Part shown: piece after piece, positions 61,479-64,000 of the stretch | Numbering within the stretch: the stretch's first letter is position 1 | Layout of the letters: the number at the start of each line of letters is the position of its first letter | Assembly: GCF_001894865.1 (NCBI RefSeq) | Contig: NZ_BCXA01000015.1 | Span: 1-64,000, forward strand | DNA: 64,000 nucleotides | From: Rhodococcus maanshanensis NBRC 100610 | Lineage (GTDB): Bacteria > Actinomycetota > Actinomycetes > Mycobacteriales > Mycobacteriaceae | Reading direction: 5' to 3' | Translations under genes and position numbers: made by a program | Notes under the pieces: model-generated | Told to the model about the DNA's origin: nothing | Databases searched by the model: none | What the model saw: the letters and a program-made list of their open reading frames with translations, nothing else

Positions 61479-64000
61479 ATGACTGAACTGGCCGATCGTC
61501 CCGTCACCCCGACGGCGACGCTGCCCGCCCCGTACGACCTCGACGACCGCTACCGGTCCGGGTCGGGCCCGGTGCTGCTGACCGGCGTCCAGGCGATCGC
61601 GCGCCAGCTCGTCGAGCAGCACGTGCACGACATCCGCGCGGGCCGACGGGTCGCGACCTTCGTCTCCGGCTACCAGGGCAGCCCGCTCGGCGGCGTCGAC
61701 AAGATGCTGCACGGGATGCCGCAGGTGCTCGCCGAGCACGACATCACCTTCGTGCCCGGCTTCAACGAGGAGCTCGCCGCCACCGCCGTCTGGGGCAGCC
61801 AGGCGGACCTGCCCGCCGGGCAGGCGACGCACGACGGCGTCATCGGTGTCTGGTACGGCAAGGGCCCCGGAGTCGATCGCGCCACCGATGCTCTGCGGCA
61901 CGCGAACATGTACGGGGTGAATCCCAAGGGCGGGGTGCTGCTACTGGTCGGCGACGACCCCGCCTCCAAGTCCTCCACTGTCCCCGCGGTCAGCGAGCGG
62001 TCCCTCGCGGCGCTGGGGATCCCGGTGTTGTTCCCGCGCAACGCCGAAGAGATGATCACGATGGGCATGCACGGCGTCGCGCTGTCGCGCGCCTCCGGCT
62101 GTCTGGTCGCGCTGAAGGTCGTCGCGGATGTCGCCGACGGTGCCTGGACGGTCGACGGCAGGGTGTCGAACATCGACATCACCGTCCCCGAGATCGAATG
62201 GGAGGGTAAACCGTTCGTCTACAAGCAGCGCCCGATGGCGGTGCCGACGGACAGCGTCATCGCCGAGGCCGACCTGTACGGGCCCCGCTGGGAGGTGGTG
62301 CGCGCCTATGGCGCCGCGAACGATCTCGATGTGATCGAGGTCGACCCCACCGGCGCGACGATCGGCTTCGCGGCCACCGGCACCACCTTCGACTCCCTGC
62401 GCCAGGGCCTGCTCGACCTCGGCGTCGACGAGGCCGCGCTGCACGCCGCCGGGATCCGGCTACTGCGCATCGGCATGCCAACCCCGCTCGGCCCGCACAA
62501 GGTCAGGGAGTTCGCCGCCGGCCTCGAGCAGCTGATCGTGGTCGAGGACAAGACCGCCTTCATCGAGACGCAGATCCGCGAGATCCTCTACGGCAGCGAG
62601 CACACCCCGCAGATCCTCGGCAAGCGCGACGCCGCTGGGCGGCCGCTGATGCCCGTCGACGGTGAGCTGACCGCGGGCCGGCTGCTCGGCCCGCTGCGTC
62701 GGGTACTCAAGAACCGCGTCGAGCTGAAGAAGGCTCTGCCCCCGCAGCTCTCGCTCGAGGTGCTCTCGGCCACCCGTACCCCGTACTTCTGCAGCGGGTG
62801 CCCGCACAACCGCTCCACGGCACTGCCCGAGGGTTCGATCGGCGGCGGCGGCATCGGCTGCCACACCATGGTCACCATCTCCAATCGCGAGGACAGCGCC
62901 GTCACAGGGCTGACCCAGATGGGCGGCGAGGGCAGCCAGTGGATCGGCCAGGCCCCGTTCACCGACGTCAAGCACCTGTTCCAGAACGTCGGTGACGGCA
63001 CCTTCTTCCACTCCGGCCAGCTCGCCGTGCAGGCCTGCGTCGCGGCGGGCGTGAACATCACCTACAAGCTGCTCTACAACGACGTCGTCGCCATGACCGG
63101 AGCCCAGGACGCCGAGGGTGCGCTGTCCGTCGCGAAGCTCACCCACAAGCTCACCACCGAGGGCGTCAAGCGGATCATCATCTGTGCCGACGATCCCAAG
63201 CGGCACAACAAGAGACAGCTCGCCAAGGGCACCAAGCTGTGGCACCGCGACCGCCTCGACGAGGCGCAGAAGGAGCTGCGCGAGGTCGAGGGCGTCACCG
63301 TGCTGATCTACGACCAGCACTGCGCCGCCGACGCCCGCCGCCAGCGCAAGCGCGGCACCCTGCCGACCCGCAACACCCGCGTGATCATCAACGAGGCCGT
63401 CTGCGAGGGTTGCGGCGACTGCGGCACCAAGAGCAACTGCCTGTCGGTGCAGCCGGTGGACACCGAGTTCGGCCGCAAGACCCGGATCGACCAGACCTCG
63501 TGCAACACCGACTACACCTGTCTGGACGGCGACTGCCCGTCGTTCGTCACGGTCGAGGTGGTGCCGGGTAAGAAGAAATCCGCCCGGGCCGAGCGCCCCG
63601 TGCCGCCGCTCGCGGCCGAACCGGATCTCGGCGAGCTGACCTCGACGCAGAACGTCTTCCTCGCGGGCATCGGCGGCACCGGCATCGTCACGGTCAACCA
63701 GGTGCTCGCCACCGCCGCGCTGCGCGCCGGCTACGAGGTCGAGTCCCTTGACCAGATCGGCCTCAGCCAGAAGGCCGGACCGGTGGTCTCGCACCTACGC
63801 TTCTCCCCTGGCGCGCTGGAGCCGTCGAACCGGCTGACGCCGGGCAGCGCCGACTGCATCGTCGCCTTCGACCTGCTCACCGCCACCGACAACAAGAACC
63901 TGGGCTACGGCAATGCGGCCGCCACCGTCGCGGTCGCCTCGACCAGCCAGACCCCCACCGGCGACATGGTCTACGACAAGTCCGTCCGGTACCCGGACGA
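61479..64000 (+). CDS. Indolepyruvate ferredoxin oxidoreductase-family protein (fused, 3' partial)
   Basis: This large reading frame has no stop before the window end; 840 residues are visible. It is a fused 2-oxoacid ferredoxin oxidoreductase: an IorA-like N-terminal part (VATFVSGYQGSPLGG, NEELAAT), a thiamine-diphosphate domain with NVGDGTFFHSG, an iron-sulfur segment with CEGCGDC plus further Cys (SCNTDY, CLDGDC), and the start of an IorB-like domain (LAGIGGTGIVTVNQVLA). Such enzymes oxidatively decarboxylate aryl-2-oxo acids from aromatic amino-acid breakdown and reduce ferredoxin; fused ~1,160-aa forms occur in aerobic actinobacteria. ATG 61479 has AAAGGA upstream. It is divergent from an Lrp/AsnC gene. 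Confidence 0.93.
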   Translation, partial: MTELADRPVTPTATLPAPYDLDDRYRSGSGPVLLTGVQAIARQLVEQHVHDIRAGRRVATFVSGYQGSPLGGVDKMLHGMPQVLAEHDITFVPGFNEELAATAVWGSQADLPAGQATHDGVIGVWYGKGPGVDRATDALRHANMYGVNPKGGVLLLVGDDPASKSSTVPAVSERSLAALGIPVLFPRNAEEMITMGMHGVALSRASGCLVALKVVADVADGAWTVDGRVSNIDITVPEIEWEGKPFVYKQRPMAVPTDSVIAEADLYGPRWEVVRAYGAANDLDVIEVDPTGATIGFAATGTTFDSLRQGLLDLGVDEAALHAAGIRLLRIGMPTPLGPHKVREFAAGLEQLIVVEDKTAFIETQIREILYGSEHTPQILGKRDAAGRPLMPVDGELTAGRLLGPLRRVLKNRVELKKALPPQLSLEVLSATRTPYFCSGCPHNRSTALPEGSIGGGGIGCHTMVTISNREDSAVTGLTQMGGEGSQWIGQAPFTDVKHLFQNVGDGTFFHSGQLAVQACVAAGVNITYKLLYNDVVAMTGAQDAEGALSVAKLTHKLTTEGVKRIIICADDPKRHNKRQLAKGTKLWHRDRLDEAQKELREVEGVTVLIYDQHCAADARRQRKRGTLPTRNTRVIINEAVCEGCGDCGTKSNCLSVQPVDTEFGRKTRIDQTSCNTDYTCLDGDCPSFVTVEVVPGKKKSARAERPVPPLAAEPDLGELTSTQNVFLAGIGGTGIVTVNQVLATAALRAGYEVESLDQIGLSQKAGPVVSHLRFSPGALEPSNRLTPGSADCIVAFDLLTATDNKNLGYGNAAATVAVASTSQTPTGDMVYDKSVRYPD

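Overview
The window comes from a GC-rich, mycolic-acid-containing actinobacterium (order Mycobacteriales, probably Nocardia- or Rhodococcus-like). The evidence is the block mycolyltransferase, cutinase-type lipase, fadD32, pks13 and accD4, followed by two Emb-type arabinosyltransferases; together these build the mycolyl-arabinogalactan cell envelope. A mycolyltransferase carrying C-terminal LGFP repeats points to the nocardial side of the order rather than Mycobacterium. The genus cannot be fixed from the sequence alone.

Region 1 (1-23,500), envelope. On the + strand lie a secreted mycolyltransferase (5' end outside the window), a DUF732 lipoprotein, a Culp6/Rv3802-like lipase, an F420-type oxidoreductase, then FadD32 (activates the meromycolate chain), Pks13 (Claisen condensation) and AccD4 (carboxylation of the alpha chain). 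On the - strand, converging on accD4, lie a membrane GT-C-like protein, an Emb arabinosyltransferase, a HAD-family dehalogenase-like protein overlapping the emb stop by 4 nt, a second Emb, and a dienelactone hydrolase-like protein.

Region 2 (23,500-29,310), accessory genes. A two-domain MerR regulator is divergent from an erythromycin-esterase-family enzyme, with a three-site operator between them. A small XRE regulator is divergent from a stand-alone methionine aminopeptidase. Then come an SDR whose start codon sits in the loop of a perfect 14-bp inverted repeat, an NAD-binding epimerase-like protein, and a tandem DUF202 membrane pair.

Region 3 (29,350-57,700), steroid-type catabolism. It holds two thiolases, a fused two-domain acyl-CoA dehydrogenase (FadE34-like), a VLCAD-type dehydrogenase, a TetR regulator, KshA, a KstD-like flavoprotein, HsaC, HsaD and three HsaA-type monooxygenases, two of them close duplicates. 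Several SDRs, VOC, SnoaL and flavodoxin-like proteins, an IclR regulator and a second TetR regulator complete it. The content fits ring A/B opening plus side-chain beta-oxidation of a steroid. It is not the complete cholesterol locus: no HsaB, HsaE/F/G or Mce genes are present, so it resembles one of the additional steroid clusters known in rhodococci.

Region 4 (57,700-64,000). It contains an AlkA-like DNA glycosylase, a SnoaL-like protein, an alpha/beta-hydrolase-cyclase fusion, and an Lrp/AsnC regulator divergent from an indolepyruvate ferredoxin oxidoreductase-family gene that runs off the 3' edge.

Non-coding structure includes a MITE-like insertion touching the iclR stop codon, a dispersed hairpin repeat family at 32.8, 35.9, 54.5 and 56.4 kb, and several terminator hairpins and operator-like palindromes. 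I saw no rRNA, tRNA or CRISPR array.
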